Positions 39,576 through 47,428 of a stretch of DNA of 48,121 bases are shown here, one piece after another. Position 1 is the stretch's first letter, and each line of letters starts with the position of its first letter. The notes beneath the pieces are model-generated. The model was not told the DNA's origin. It ran no database searches and saw only the letters and a list, made by a program, of their open reading frames with translations. The stretch is taken from contig NZ_FOQY01000050.1 in assembly GCF_900113865.1 (NCBI RefSeq), forward strand, positions 1-48,121. Reading direction: 5' to 3'. Source of the stretch: Streptosporangium canum (GTDB lineage Bacteria; Actinomycetota; Actinomycetes; Streptosporangiales; Streptosporangiaceae). The position numbers were made by a program, and so were the translations under genes.

Positions 39576-40332
39576 GACCCATCCCATCGAGGACTTCCTG
39601 TTCACCTACTACGGGCACCGGCCGGCGCGGCTGCGGCAGTGGCATCCGGGCACCGGGGTGGTGCTGAAGGGGGCACGCGACTTCGGCAGCGGCTACCTCG
39701 ACACCCCCGAGGGAGCCACGCTCGACACCGCGGCGATGATGGACAGGCGCGGGCCCGCCGTCGAATGGACCGCGCGGCTGCTGGCCGCCACGGCGGCACG
39801 GCCGGCATATCTCGGCTGCTTCGGCCTGCACGAGTGGGCGATGGTCTACAAGGCCGCGGAAGTACGGCATGGCGCCTGGCCACTGCGGCTCAGCGGGGAC
39901 GAGATCGCAGAGGTCGTGGAGCAGCGAGGCGTGCGGTGCGGTCATTTTGACGCGTTCCGCTTCTTCACCCCTGAGGCGCGCCCGCTCAACGCACTGCAGC
40001 CGACGCGGCAGCGGCAGCAGGAGCTGGAGCAGCCGGGCTGCCTGCACGCCAACATGGACCTGTACAAATGGGCATACAAGCTGTCACCACTGGTGAGCAG
40101 CGAGCTGGTCGCCGACTGCTTCATGCTGGCCCGTGACATCCGCGCCGTGGACATGCGGGCCAGCCCGTACGACCTGAGCTCACTCGGCTACCGGGCGATT
40201 CGGATCGAGACACCCGAGGGGCGGGCTGAGTACGCCGCCGAGCAACGGGGATTCGCCGAACGGGCGCGGCCACAGCGGCAACGCCTGCTCGACGCCTGCG
40301 AACGGCTACTCGCCGGCACCCGCTCCCCCTGA
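39472..40332 (+). CDS. Conserved protein often named 3-methyladenine DNA glycosylase
   Basis: 286 residues: HPIEDFLFTYYGHRPARLRQ, WHPGTGVVL, RPAYLGCFGLHEWAMVYKA, HFDAFRFFTPEARPLNALQP and a C-terminal helix set (CLHANMDLYKWAYKLSPLVS). Annotated actinobacterial homologues carry the glycosylase name, but the helix-hairpin-helix and catalytic Asp of AlkA/Tag enzymes are not visible, so that function is doubtful. It begins inside the YdeI-like gene and is probably cotranscribed. Confidence 0.75.
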   Translation: MEVLEPEVWRARTEAHRQRVEAWTAPHLARRARGETHPIEDFLFTYYGHRPARLRQWHPGTGVVLKGARDFGSGYLDTPEGATLDTAAMMDRRGPAVEWTARLLAATAARPAYLGCFGLHEWAMVYKAAEVRHGAWPLRLSGDEIAEVVEQRGVRCGHFDAFRFFTPEARPLNALQPTRQRQQELEQPGCLHANMDLYKWAYKLSPLVSSELVADCFMLARDIRAVDMRASPYDLSSLGYRAIRIETPEGRAEYAAEQRGFAERARPQRQRLLDACERLLAGTRSP

Positions 40333-40435
40333 TCCCGATGACAGGTCCGGGCTCACTCCCGGCATCGGATGCTCGTACACCACCTCCGCGGACGCAACCC
40401 GAACCGCGTTGAACAGACAGCATGCGATAACCATG

Positions 40436-41101
40436 ATGAACCTCATGGACCTCGTCTCCTCTCTGCCCGCCTTCGTCCTCGCCGTGGTGCTGATCTCCGC
40501 CTCGCCGGGCCCGGCGATGGCGCTGATCCTGCGCCGCGCGGCCCTGCGCGGCTTCTCCGGCGCGGTGCCCACGGTGCTGGGCCTGGAGGCCGGCCTGTAC
40601 CTGTGGGCGTTGCTCGCCGCCGCCGGGCTCGCCGCCCTGGTGGCCGCCTCGGAGGTGGCCTTCCTCGTCCTGCGCGTGGTGGGCGCGGGCTTCCTGCTGT
40701 ACCTCGGGATCAAGGCCTGGCGCTCAGCGTGGCGCAGCCGCGAAACAGGCGGAGCGGCCGAGGAGAGCGCGGTCGAGGAACCGCGGCCCGGCTCGGCGCC
40801 GACCTGGTGGAGGGCGTTCGGCGAGGGAGCGGTGGTGATGCTGGCCAACCCGAAGATCGCCGCCTTCATGATCGCGTTCTATCCGCAGTTCGTGCCGGCC
40901 GACCGGCCGCTGTTCGCCACGACCGCGCTGCTCGCCGTGCTCCAGGTGGCCATCGAGATCGTCCTGTATCTGGCGCTGGCGGCCGCGGTCGGGCGGGCGG
41001 GCGCGTGGTTCCGCCGCCCGGTGATCCGGCGCCGGCTGGACGCGGTCAGCGGCACGGTCCTCGTCGCCCTGGGCCTGCGCGTGGCCGCCGAGAGCCGCTG
41101 A
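40436..41101 (+). CDS. LysE family amino-acid exporter
   Basis: 221 residues with six hydrophobic helices. The LysE/RhtB pattern is visible: FVLAVVLISASPGPAMALIL with the conserved PGP, FLLYLGIKAW, MLANPKIAAFMIAFYPQFV (NPK motif). Several in-frame ATGs occur (40409 to 40445); 40436 is used, without a clear ribosome site. Exporters of this family move amino acids or metabolites out of the cell. A 24-bp stretch 35-60 bp upstream matches one near 23115. Confidence 0.9.
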   Translation: MNLMDLVSSLPAFVLAVVLISASPGPAMALILRRAALRGFSGAVPTVLGLEAGLYLWALLAAAGLAALVAASEVAFLVLRVVGAGFLLYLGIKAWRSAWRSRETGGAAEESAVEEPRPGSAPTWWRAFGEGAVVMLANPKIAAFMIAFYPQFVPADRPLFATTALLAVLQVAIEIVLYLALAAAVGRAGAWFRRPVIRRRLDAVSGTVLVALGLRVAAESR

Positions 41102-41229
41102 CGCGCCGGGCCGGCTCCGCGACCACCGACCGAGAAGGGCTCAGGGTGGCGTACGGCTGCGCACCCCCAACCGGTCAACGGCGCTCCACCGGGGGGAAAT
41201 CCCTGGTCAGCTGCTGTTTTGCGAGTGAG

Positions 41230-41290
41230 CGGAGAACGTGGGATCCGAACCCACGAGGAGCCGCAAAGCCCCCGGCGGTTTTCCAGGGCA
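41230..41290 (-). pseudogene. 3' half of tRNA-Ser(GGA), integration scar
   Basis: On the minus strand: anticodon loop CTGGAAA (GGA), a long class II variable arm, T arm GTGGG-TTCGGAT-CCCAC and acceptor GTTCTCC. No 5' half (GGAGAAC plus D arm) is found. The 382-bp gap 41102-41483 otherwise holds only a short hairpin near 41362. Confidence 0.75.
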
Positions 41291-41483
41291 CTACGTTCCG
41301 AACAGGGCGGGAACCTCTCTTCAGGCCTCGCCCACCGAAGATCATCCCGAAATGACTAGAAGGCTCTGGCCAGAGAGCCGTCACCCCTCTTGAGCCGGAT
41401 CGGCAACTATAAGATCATCGTGGAGCGAGCATCCACTTCGAGAGAAGAGTGCGGCCATCAGCGATGAGAAAGCGCCACATCTC

Positions 41484-41693
41484 TTGAGACGGTTCATCAC
41501 GTCTGAACTTGTGCGAGGGTGGGCGGCCATGGGTGTGGGTCTTGGCGTGCTCCACATCGTGATCAAACAGGACGCTCACCCCGCAGCTTTCATCGGAGGC
41601 TGGTCGGTGTCCATCGTGGCGGTGTTCGTCATATGGATGACCACAGAATTCATTCGAAGCAAGCGTGCCGCGCGGACAAGAGACCGGAGCTGA
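41484..41693 (+). CDS. Small membrane protein, 69 aa (TTG start)
   Basis: Two hydrophobic stretches (AAMGVGLGVLHIVIK and FIGGWSVSIVAVFVIWMTTE) and a basic tail (RSKRAARTRDRS). The TTG at 41484 has no good ribosome site; ATG 41529 is an alternative. It lies between scars for tRNA-Ser(GGA) and tRNA-Ser(GCT), so it is probable cargo. The family is not recognised. Confidence 0.5.
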   Translation: MRRFITSELVRGWAAMGVGLGVLHIVIKQDAHPAAFIGGWSVSIVAVFVIWMTTEFIRSKRAARTRDRS

Positions 41694-41829
41694 CCACCAG
41701 TCCGGATGATCTCAGCGTCAGCCCCCGTCACCTGCGGCGCTTCAGCTCAGCGGCGATCTTCCGCTACCTGCCGGTCCCCGTATTTCCTCCTGACGGCACG
41801 ACGCCGGTACGCCTGCCCAGACCGCGTCA

Positions 41830-41868
41830 GCATCGCGGGGCGCCATCGTTCAGGACGCTCTCGCCTGG
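41830..41868. repeat. tRNA-Ser(GCT) scar flank fragment
   Basis: CGCCATCGTTCAGGAC and TCGCCTGGACC match the flank at 18014-18042, preceded by a poor remnant of the anticodon region (ACCGCGTCAGCA at 41821). It abuts a truncated gene. Confidence 0.6.
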
Positions 41869-42012
41869 ACCAATGGTGATCATCCCTTCGCGCCGGATGC
41901 CGAAAAAGTCGCCGGCCCCTGGCGCGAGCTTGGACGTACTGATCTGACCTCCACGCTGCTCACCTCCCGGTTGGAGGACTACCTCCAGGAGCTCTTCAAC
42001 CGCTACGACTGA
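41869..42012 (+). pseudogene. C-terminal fragment of an unidentified protein
   Basis: Forty-seven codons read TNGDHPFAPDAEKVAGPWRE, then LGRTDLTSTLLTSRLEDYLQ, ending LFNRYD before TGA. The composition and helical ending look like a genuine protein end, but no start is available: the frame begins at the scar flank. Like 20387-20910, it is a gene cut at this repeat. Confidence 0.5.
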
Positions 42013-42158
42013 CATCGCCCGACGGCACAGCCTGCGACAGGGGCGGCAAGGATCCCGGGCGGTACCGGGGTCCTTCTCTCTTGCCGATGTAACGGTTGTC
42101 CGCCGAAGCCGCCTTACCCGGATGATCTCTGGGAGGATCCGCAGGACACCATGGTCCC

Positions 42159-42662
42159 GTGGAATCGATCATCATGCGGCGCTTCACCGACGGCGACTCC
42201 GTGGAGGGGCTCACCACGTTCCTGCACCGCGCGTACGCGGATCACGCAGCCGCCGGACTCGTCTTCTTCGCCTCTTACCAAACCCCTGAGGACACACGGC
42301 GCCGTCTGGACAAAGGGGAGTGCTGGATCGCCCTGGAGCAGGGAACGATCATCGGTAGTGTCACGGTGGCAGGGACGTACGACACCCCACCTGGCTACCC
42401 GGCTCCCTCCGACGCCGGGTCGTTCTGGCAGCTCGCGGTGGACCCTGCCCAGCGAGGAACCGGGTTAGGACATCGTCTCCTGACCCTGGCCGAGAGTCGC
42501 ATCGCCGCGCTGGGCGCCTCGAAGGCGGTGATCGACACCTCCTCACAGGCGGCCGACCTCATCGCTTGGTACGAACGTCACGGCTACACGTCGATCGGGA
42601 CATGGAAGTGGGACGTCACCAACTACGACAGCGTCGTCCTGGCCAAGGACCTCGTCCCCTGA
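42159..42662 (+). CDS. GNAT-type N-acetyltransferase
   Basis: 167 residues from GTG 42159; ATG 42174 is possible. The fold is visible: MRRFTDGDSVEGLTTFLHRA, WIALEQGTIIGSVTV, FWQLAVDPAQRGTGLGHRLL with the acetyl-CoA loop QRGTGLG, and KAVIDTSSQAADLIAWYERH followed by GYTSIGTWKW. It acetylates an unknown amine. It is flanked on both sides by integration scars. Confidence 0.9.
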   Translation: MESIIMRRFTDGDSVEGLTTFLHRAYADHAAAGLVFFASYQTPEDTRRRLDKGECWIALEQGTIIGSVTVAGTYDTPPGYPAPSDAGSFWQLAVDPAQRGTGLGHRLLTLAESRIAALGASKAVIDTSSQAADLIAWYERHGYTSIGTWKWDVTNYDSVVLAKDLVP

Positions 42663-42703
42663 ACCTGCTTCCCTGCCGCTCCACCTACCGCGGCGCCAGG
42701 CGG

Positions 42704-42732
42704 CACCTACCCAAACCGCATTAACAGCTCTG
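42704..42732 (-). pseudogene. tRNA-Ser(GCT) fragment
   Basis: CTACCCAAACCGCATTAACAG on the plus strand matches the anticodon/variable-arm part of the intact tRNA-Ser (CCCAAACCGCATTAGCAG). The acceptor and T arm are lost. A second scar family begins 13 bp further on. Confidence 0.6.
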
Positions 42733-42744
42733 GTCATGCCCGTC

Positions 42745-42890
42745 CCGATCGGTTCTCGAACCCTGAACCTACGGACTAAAAGATCGCCCCTGGACTGTTC
42801 CAGACGGTTCAATGCGGGTCAGAGGACATGCATGGTCCATCCTGGACGGCTCTGCACGCCCCTGGATCGCAACCAGGGATGCAATCCATG
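42745..42890. repeat. Scar with tRNA-Lys-like 3' region and phased repeats
   Basis: On the minus strand GATCTTTTAGTCCGTAGGTT followed by CAGGGTTCGAG resembles a tRNA-Lys(TTT) anticodon loop to T loop. Beyond it come GTTCCAGACGGTTCAATGCG and the pair GCAACC/GCAATC at 12-bp period. It aligns with 13497-13620 and 19297-19425. Confidence 0.5.
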
Positions 42891-42942
42891 ACGGCTGTCC
42901 GTCGGTGAAGATCTGTCGTGAGCAGATGACAGGATCACCGTC

Positions 42943-43488
42943 GTGACAGACACCGATGATCTCCTTCGGCAAATATCCGCGAAGGCGAGCGCGACCACCG
43001 AGCACCTGCCTCTCCCCGCGACGGCGGAGGAAGTGGCACAGGCGGAACGCATCCTGGGCTTCCGGCTTCCTCCTGTGCTCGCGCGGCTCTACCTCGAGGT
43101 GGCCAACGGAGGCTTCGGCCCCGACTACCAGCTTCTCCCGCTCGTGGGAGAAGGACGTACCGCCGTGAACGACTACTGCGAGGAACGGGAGACCTCGGAA
43201 TCCAGCAGTGACGCCCACTGGCCGGCGGACGTGCTGCCCATCCTGGACTGGGGGTGCGGCATGTACGCCGCCGTGGACTGCCGTAGTCCCCAAGGCGTCG
43301 TACTGCTCTTCGAACCGAACGGGATCAGCGGCGACTGGCACCATGCTTGGTACGTCGACTCAGAGAGCCTGACCGGTTGGCTGGAGACCTGGCTCTCGGA
43401 AACGGGCTGGTATGAGGAAGACGCCGACGAAGCCCGCGAAATGCGGCCATGGGAGTCAGCTCGGCAGCGGCTGGCAGAGGGAAGGTGA
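42943..43488 (+). CDS. SMI1/KNR4 family protein, putative immunity protein
   Basis: 181 residues from GTG 42943. Family signature: TAEEVAQAERILGFRLPPVL, ARLYLEVANGGFGPDYQLLP, and WPADVLPILDWGCGMYAAVD followed by CRSPQGVVLLFEPNG and a C-terminal WLETWL helix. In bacteria many SMI1/KNR4 proteins are immunity proteins against polymorphic toxins. No toxin gene is adjacent; both sides are scars, so it may be an orphan immunity gene. Confidence 0.88.
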   Translation: MTDTDDLLRQISAKASATTEHLPLPATAEEVAQAERILGFRLPPVLARLYLEVANGGFGPDYQLLPLVGEGRTAVNDYCEERETSESSSDAHWPADVLPILDWGCGMYAAVDCRSPQGVVLLFEPNGISGDWHHAWYVDSESLTGWLETWLSETGWYEEDADEAREMRPWESARQRLAEGR

Positions 43489-43628
43489 CCATCCCGAAAC
43501 CGCGGATTAAAAGAAGTCGGTTCGATCGGGGTCTGAGGCTCTGGCCTGCGGGCACGGCGTCCGTGGACGTTCACTGAGTTCCGGCGCCGTTCGCCCTCTT
43601 GGCGGTATTTGCGGCTGTATAGCCAAGG

Positions 43629-43745
43629 CACTGTCAGCTTGGGAATGATCTACTGATCTTGCCGTCCTGAGCTGGTAAAACAGGGGTTCGGGGCGGGCCG
43701 GGTGACCGTGAGGTCCAGCTGATCGCCGTAGGAACGGGCACGCAC
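43629..43745. repeat. tRNA-Gly(CCC) scar, copy 1 (most degraded)
   Basis: CACTGTCAGCTTGGGAATG keeps the anticodon side of tRNA-Gly. The flank TCCTGAGCTGGTAAAAC...GGGCGGG...GTGACCGTGAG matches copies at 44261 and 47263. The T arm is no longer recognisable. A further Lys-like fragment (CCGCGGATTAAAAGAAG) lies near 43500. No gene is seen in 43489-43855. Confidence 0.6.
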
Positions 43746-43855
43746 CGGTGCGATTGACCGGCATATCGCCGAGCAGTCGCATGATCGAGAAGACAAACAG
43801 GTTAAGACCGTGAGTAAACTCGGCGCTCTTGTTCAGGTCAAAACATGGAGCAAGA

Positions 43856-44161
43856 ATGACAAAGCCCCACAGGGTCGGACCCGTCGGATGCCTTGCTCTC
43901 GCCTACTCCGGCCTCATACTGGCCCTAGGTATCTTTTCGATCGTGGTCCTGCTGACAGTCCAGGACCCGATCCTGCTGTCCGGGGTAGCGCTCATGTACC
44001 TCACGTTCCCCCTCGGCTGGTTGATCTGGCAGGCATGGGACCTGCTGCCGATCGAGTTGACGAATCCGATCGTGCTCATCCTGCTCCTCATGGGCGCGGG
44101 CTGGTTCCAGGCATGGGCGGTCTCGCGCCTCGTGCGGCAGTTGGCTCGCCGGAACGGTTGA
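43856..44161 (+). CDS. Small integral membrane protein, 101 aa
   Basis: Starts at ATG 43856 with GGAG at 43847-43850. Three hydrophobic segments: LALAYSGLILALGIFSIVVL, LLSGVALMYLTFPLGWLIW and NPIVLILLLMGAGWFQAWAV, ending in a basic tail (RLVRQLARRNG). The family is not recognised. It lies between two tRNA-Gly scars, so it may have arrived as cargo. Confidence 0.7.
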   Translation: MTKPHRVGPVGCLALAYSGLILALGIFSIVVLLTVQDPILLSGVALMYLTFPLGWLIWQAWDLLPIELTNPIVLILLLMGAGWFQAWAVSRLVRQLARRNG

Positions 44162-44260
44162 TCCATCTGATCGCACGTCGGTTACACGGAAGATCGGCAA
44201 CGAGCCCAAAGAGATCAGCCAGATCGAGATCATGTCCCTGACCTAGTTTTTCTCGGTTGA

Positions 44261-44420
44261 AACGGGTGACGGGAATCTAGCCTGCGCTGTCAGCTTGGGA
44301 ACCGGCTACTGCCCTTGGCGCGCTGAGCTGGGAAAAGCGGGCGCAGGTCAGGGCGGGTCGAGTCCCCGTGATTCCCCGTGAGTGACCGTGGTTCCCCGCC
44401 TGTTCTGGCACGGATCTGGC
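44261..44420. repeat. tRNA-Gly(CCC) scar, copy 2, with bipartite phased repeats
   Basis: CGGGTGACGGGAATCTAGCC and TGTCAGCTTGGGAA keep the T arm and anticodon side of tRNA-Gly in mutated form. Four decamers AGTCCCCGTG, ATTCCCCGTG, AGTGACCGTG and GTTCCCCGCC follow in exact 10-bp register (44361-44400), then TGGCAC twice at 11-bp period (about 44405-44421). Confidence 0.7.
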
Positions 44421-44514
44421 ACTGAAGCCGCTCGAGATCCATCACTCGCGGGCAGCCCGGTGGCGCTGCCCTGATAGCCGAAATTGTCGCTGACGGACTC
44501 TACGCTTCCCGCCC

Positions 44515-45057
44515 ATGAGCAGAGATGAGACCCCTGTCGTGCACACCAAGCAGATGGAGGTGGAGGTGGAGGACTGCAGTGCGGTCTATCTCCTGGATCG
44601 GGAGGACTACGAGGCCGGCGCTGGGTTAGATGACTCCCCGACTCACTCCATTGGGCTCATCGAAGTGGAAGGTAAAGGCATCGCCTGCCTGAATATCGCC
44701 GCTCAGTGGGGGGAGGTGCCCTTCACGGTGGCTGTCGCCGATCGGGATCCGGGTGCCCACTTTGACGGCTACGAAGACATCGTGGAGATCAGTTTCGAGT
44801 CCACGTCGGGCGAGCTCCTCCTGGCGGGATGGCAGACAGATTGGGACGATGAAAAGGCGCACAGCCTTCCTCCGTTGCCTGCCGGTCCCGGACCATACCG
44901 CTTGCGGTATCACACCCAAGGGGATATGGAGAGCTGGTCCATAGATGGCTACTACCTTCAGATATGGCCCGCGCCACAGCATGACCCCGCCGTGCTGAAA
45001 AATACGAGTCAATTCCTCCAGTATTTGCTGAACCCCAAAGCTTGGAAATCGCAATGA
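44515..45057 (+). CDS. Conserved hypothetical protein, 180 aa
   Basis: A beta-rich protein without signal or membrane segment: PVVHTKQMEVEVEDCSAVYL, PTHSIGLIEVEGKGIACLNI, EISFESTSGELLLAGWQTDW, LPPLPAGPGPYRLRYHTQGD and YYLQIWPAP. The last two blocks recur in small actinomycete proteins that may be related to the ComJ nuclease-inhibitor fold; this is from memory and unproven. The start is ATG 44515. It sits between a tRNA-Gly scar and a Thr-like scar. Confidence 0.6.
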   Translation: MSRDETPVVHTKQMEVEVEDCSAVYLLDREDYEAGAGLDDSPTHSIGLIEVEGKGIACLNIAAQWGEVPFTVAVADRDPGAHFDGYEDIVEISFESTSGELLLAGWQTDWDDEKAHSLPPLPAGPGPYRLRYHTQGDMESWSIDGYYLQIWPAPQHDPAVLKNTSQFLQYLLNPKAWKSQ

Positions 45058-45208
45058 TCACGGACTTTGGGCACCGGAGTCCCTGGTCAACGACAACCTC
45101 GGGCCAGCCATGAGTGCCCGTAGTTGACCCCTCATCACCCTGGTTAATAGCCCAAAGATGAGCTGTCTCCGACTCCGAGAGCCCCGGCCAGCGAAATGCC
45201 ATAGGTGC

Positions 45209-45252
45209 ACAGAGATAGGGAGATCGAATGCCTGATCTACAGTTTACAAGAT
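45209..45252 (-). pseudogene. Degraded 3' half of tRNA-Thr(TGT)-like gene
   Basis: On the minus strand ATCTTGTAAACTGTAGATCA and GGCATTCGATCTCC resemble an anticodon loop with TGT and a damaged T arm. Stem pairing is lost, so the identity is tentative. Confidence 0.4.
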
Positions 45253-45310
45253 CTCGGTACGCGACCCTCTGAGCTGCTGCTCTCAAGGTCAGGGGCAGCG
45301 TTGCCCTGTC

Positions 45311-45366
45311 CGTGAGTCCCCGTGATTCCCCCTTGTTCCCCGGCCTTACTGGCACGCGAGTGGCAC
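45311..45366. repeat. Bipartite phased repeats at the Thr-like scar
   Basis: Decamers CGTGAGTCCC, CGTGATTCCC and CCTTGTTCCC in 10-bp register (45311-45340), then TGGCACG twice at 11-bp period (about 45350-45367). Same layout as at 44361 and 47371. No gene is evident in 45058-45541. Confidence 0.65.
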
Positions 45367-45541
45367 GGCCTGCCCTTCTTATCCGTAGGTTCCCAAACAA
45401 TCTCCAGGATCGTTCAGATCCGTTCGCCGCGCTGGTTGCTGAGGATCCGGCCGTTCAGATCCGTCCGGCTCAGTTCGTGATCATCCATTCGGGTGGCTCC
45501 CAGGGGGCTCCCGAAAGGCTCGCCGGATCGCCTGCTTACAA

Positions 45542-47041
45542 ATGGTGGGCAAAGCTGATCATGTGAGGGATCATAAGCCGGAAAGTCGCCGCCATCTTCC
45601 AGCGGACGGTTTGGAGACCCAAGTGAATGACCTACCAGGAGCCCGGCAAGCGGATCCGCGCGGCAACGTCCGCTGGAGAACGTCCGCGATCGTGCTTGCC
45701 GCGTGCCTAGCCGTCTGCCTGGTCGTCGCGGGACTCGCGTGGAAGCGTGAGCACGACAGGGTGTCGGCTCAGGAGCGCGTCGCACTGGCTCATGGGCTCG
45801 CGCTCCACGCCGCGGAACTACGTGACGCCGACCACAGCACGGCTCGAAACCTCGGCCTGGCCGCAGTCAAGATCCATTCCGACGGGCAGACCCGGGCAGG
45901 GCTGATCGACACGCTGGCCAGGGAGCACAGCAGTGAATTCACGCTGGAGGCCTCCAGCGAGGTGGCGCTAAGCGGCGACGGACGGATCGCCCTGACCGGT
46001 CACGGCGACGAGGTGAGCGTATGGGACCTCACGACCTGGCTCGACCCCAAGATCGTCGAAAAACCATCCGATCGGGTCGCCGCGTTGAAAGGCCACAAGG
46101 AGAACGTGGGCGCGGTGGCGCTGTCCTTCGACGGGCGGACCGTGCTGACCGGTGACGACGACGGCACCACGATCGTGTGGGATCTCACCGATCCGGCCAA
46201 GCCGATCCGGATGGCCGCGGTGGTGAACAAGAGGGACGCTGAGTACGCCAACAGCGTGGAGGCGGTGGCACTGTCGCGCGACGGCCGTACGGCGATGATC
46301 GCCGGATCCGACGGCGACGTGACCGCGTGGGATCTGACCGACCGGTCTCGCCCAGCGCGCCTGTCGATGACAGCGCACGCCTCATCCATTCGTGACCTCG
46401 GACTCAGCGCGGACGGTGCGATCGCCGTCACCGTGGAAAACAAGGGAACGGTGACGCTCTGGGACCTCACGGCCCCCTCACCTCCGGTCAAGCCGGCCGA
46501 CCTGGCCCTGCCCGCGAAGTCCGTAGCGGCGGCGATGAGCACGGACGGGCGCGTCGTCCTCGTTGGGAACGCACGTCAGGTTGGGGTCTGGAATCTCGAT
46601 GACCGGTCGCGTCCGGTTAACGCGGCTGTGTTTGATGTGCCCCTTGCTGACATGTATGACATGGCCTTGACCTTCGAAGGGAAGACCGCCCTGCTCGCCG
46701 GACCGAGTGATTCCGCGATCCTCTGGGACCTCTCCGCCCCGTCCAGGCCGGCCCGGATAGCCGCGTTGAAGGGATACTCGCAGGAGATCAATTCCGTGGC
46801 TCTCAGCGCCGATGGCGGCATCGCCCTGACCGCCGGCCCCGGCGGGGTTTCCCTGTGGAATCTCAAGGATCTCTCCGAAGTCGTCGCCAACCTGGAGTAT
46901 GCGGCTTGCCTCGGTCACACCGGCGCGGAGATCAGCAAGGCGGACTGGGCCCGTTACGCGGGCAGCGCGGACTGGTCGGACTACGGGGAAGAGGACTGGG
47001 ACACCCTCGCCGTTTGTCTCATCAGACCGGACTCCACATAG
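45542..47041 (+). CDS. WD40-repeat membrane protein, 499 aa
   Basis: A transmembrane helix (about 48-67, IVLAACLAVCLVVAGLAW) is followed by a helical stretch (HGLALHAAELRDADHSTARN) and then about seven WD40-like blades with repeated ALSxDGRxxLTG and VWDLT motifs. In actinomycetes this arrangement normally follows an N-terminal kinase or nSTAND1 ATPase module, with the membrane helix in the middle. Here the N-terminal module is absent, so the gene may be truncated at the adjacent scar. GTG 45623 is an alternative start. Confidence 0.78.
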   Translation: MVGKADHVRDHKPESRRHLPADGLETQVNDLPGARQADPRGNVRWRTSAIVLAACLAVCLVVAGLAWKREHDRVSAQERVALAHGLALHAAELRDADHSTARNLGLAAVKIHSDGQTRAGLIDTLAREHSSEFTLEASSEVALSGDGRIALTGHGDEVSVWDLTTWLDPKIVEKPSDRVAALKGHKENVGAVALSFDGRTVLTGDDDGTTIVWDLTDPAKPIRMAAVVNKRDAEYANSVEAVALSRDGRTAMIAGSDGDVTAWDLTDRSRPARLSMTAHASSIRDLGLSADGAIAVTVENKGTVTLWDLTAPSPPVKPADLALPAKSVAAAMSTDGRVVLVGNARQVGVWNLDDRSRPVNAAVFDVPLADMYDMALTFEGKTALLAGPSDSAILWDLSAPSRPARIAALKGYSQEINSVALSADGGIALTAGPGGVSLWNLKDLSEVVANLEYAACLGHTGAEISKADWARYAGSADWSDYGEEDWDTLAVCLIRPDST

Positions 47042-47262
47042 TGCCCCGTCGGCTGGTAGGACTTAGTCAGGTGGGGACAGGTTCGGTATGTCTAGGTAAC
47101 GCGCGGCGGCAAATGGGCCGGGTGCCCACCCGACAGGTCGGCAGCATTCTCATCGAGGATGTCGATGGCCAGCCGGTCACGCAAGATGGTCAGGCGCGCT
47201 GCCGCAAGGTGCGGTGGTTCAGTGAGCCGGTGTTCGGGGCGTGACTACCTGCAGGCCGAGAT

Positions 47263-47304
47263 AGCGGGCGACGGGAATCGGACCCGCACTGTCAGCTTGG
47301 GAAG
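47263..47304 (-). pseudogene. 3' half of tRNA-Gly(CCC), scar copy 3 (best preserved)
   Basis: On the minus strand CTTCCCAAGC (anticodon CCC) leads to the T arm GCGGG-TCCGATT-CCCGT and acceptor CGCCCGC. A 5' half is absent. The plus-strand neighbour shares its flank with the copies at 44261 and 43629. Confidence 0.75.
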
Positions 47305-47364
47305 TCTCTATCGCACCTGGCCGCTGAGCTGGGGAAACGCTGACCTGCGGGGAAGCACTTCGAG

Positions 47365-47428
47365 TACCCGTCATTCTCCGTGAGTCCCCTTTGGTCACTC
47401 TTCTGACGGGCACGTAACGGGCACGCCT
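47365..47428. repeat. Bipartite phased repeats of scar copy 3
   Basis: Decamer-like AGTACCCGTC, ATTCTCCGTG, AGTCCCCTTT and GGTCACTCTT, then ACGGGCACG twice at 11-bp period (about 47406-47425). The pair ends at the stop codon of the minus-strand DUF7660 gene. The gap 47042-47426 holds no gene. Confidence 0.6.

Noticed and set aside
39472..40332. True AlkA/Tag glycosylase
   Set aside because: The helix-hairpin-helix and catalytic Asp are not seen; only the common annotation name supports it.
40374..40400. Mobile-element end shared with 23112-23138
   Set aside because: About 24 bp (TACACCACCTCC and GGACGCAACC) match, but no inverted repeats, target duplication or transposase are visible.
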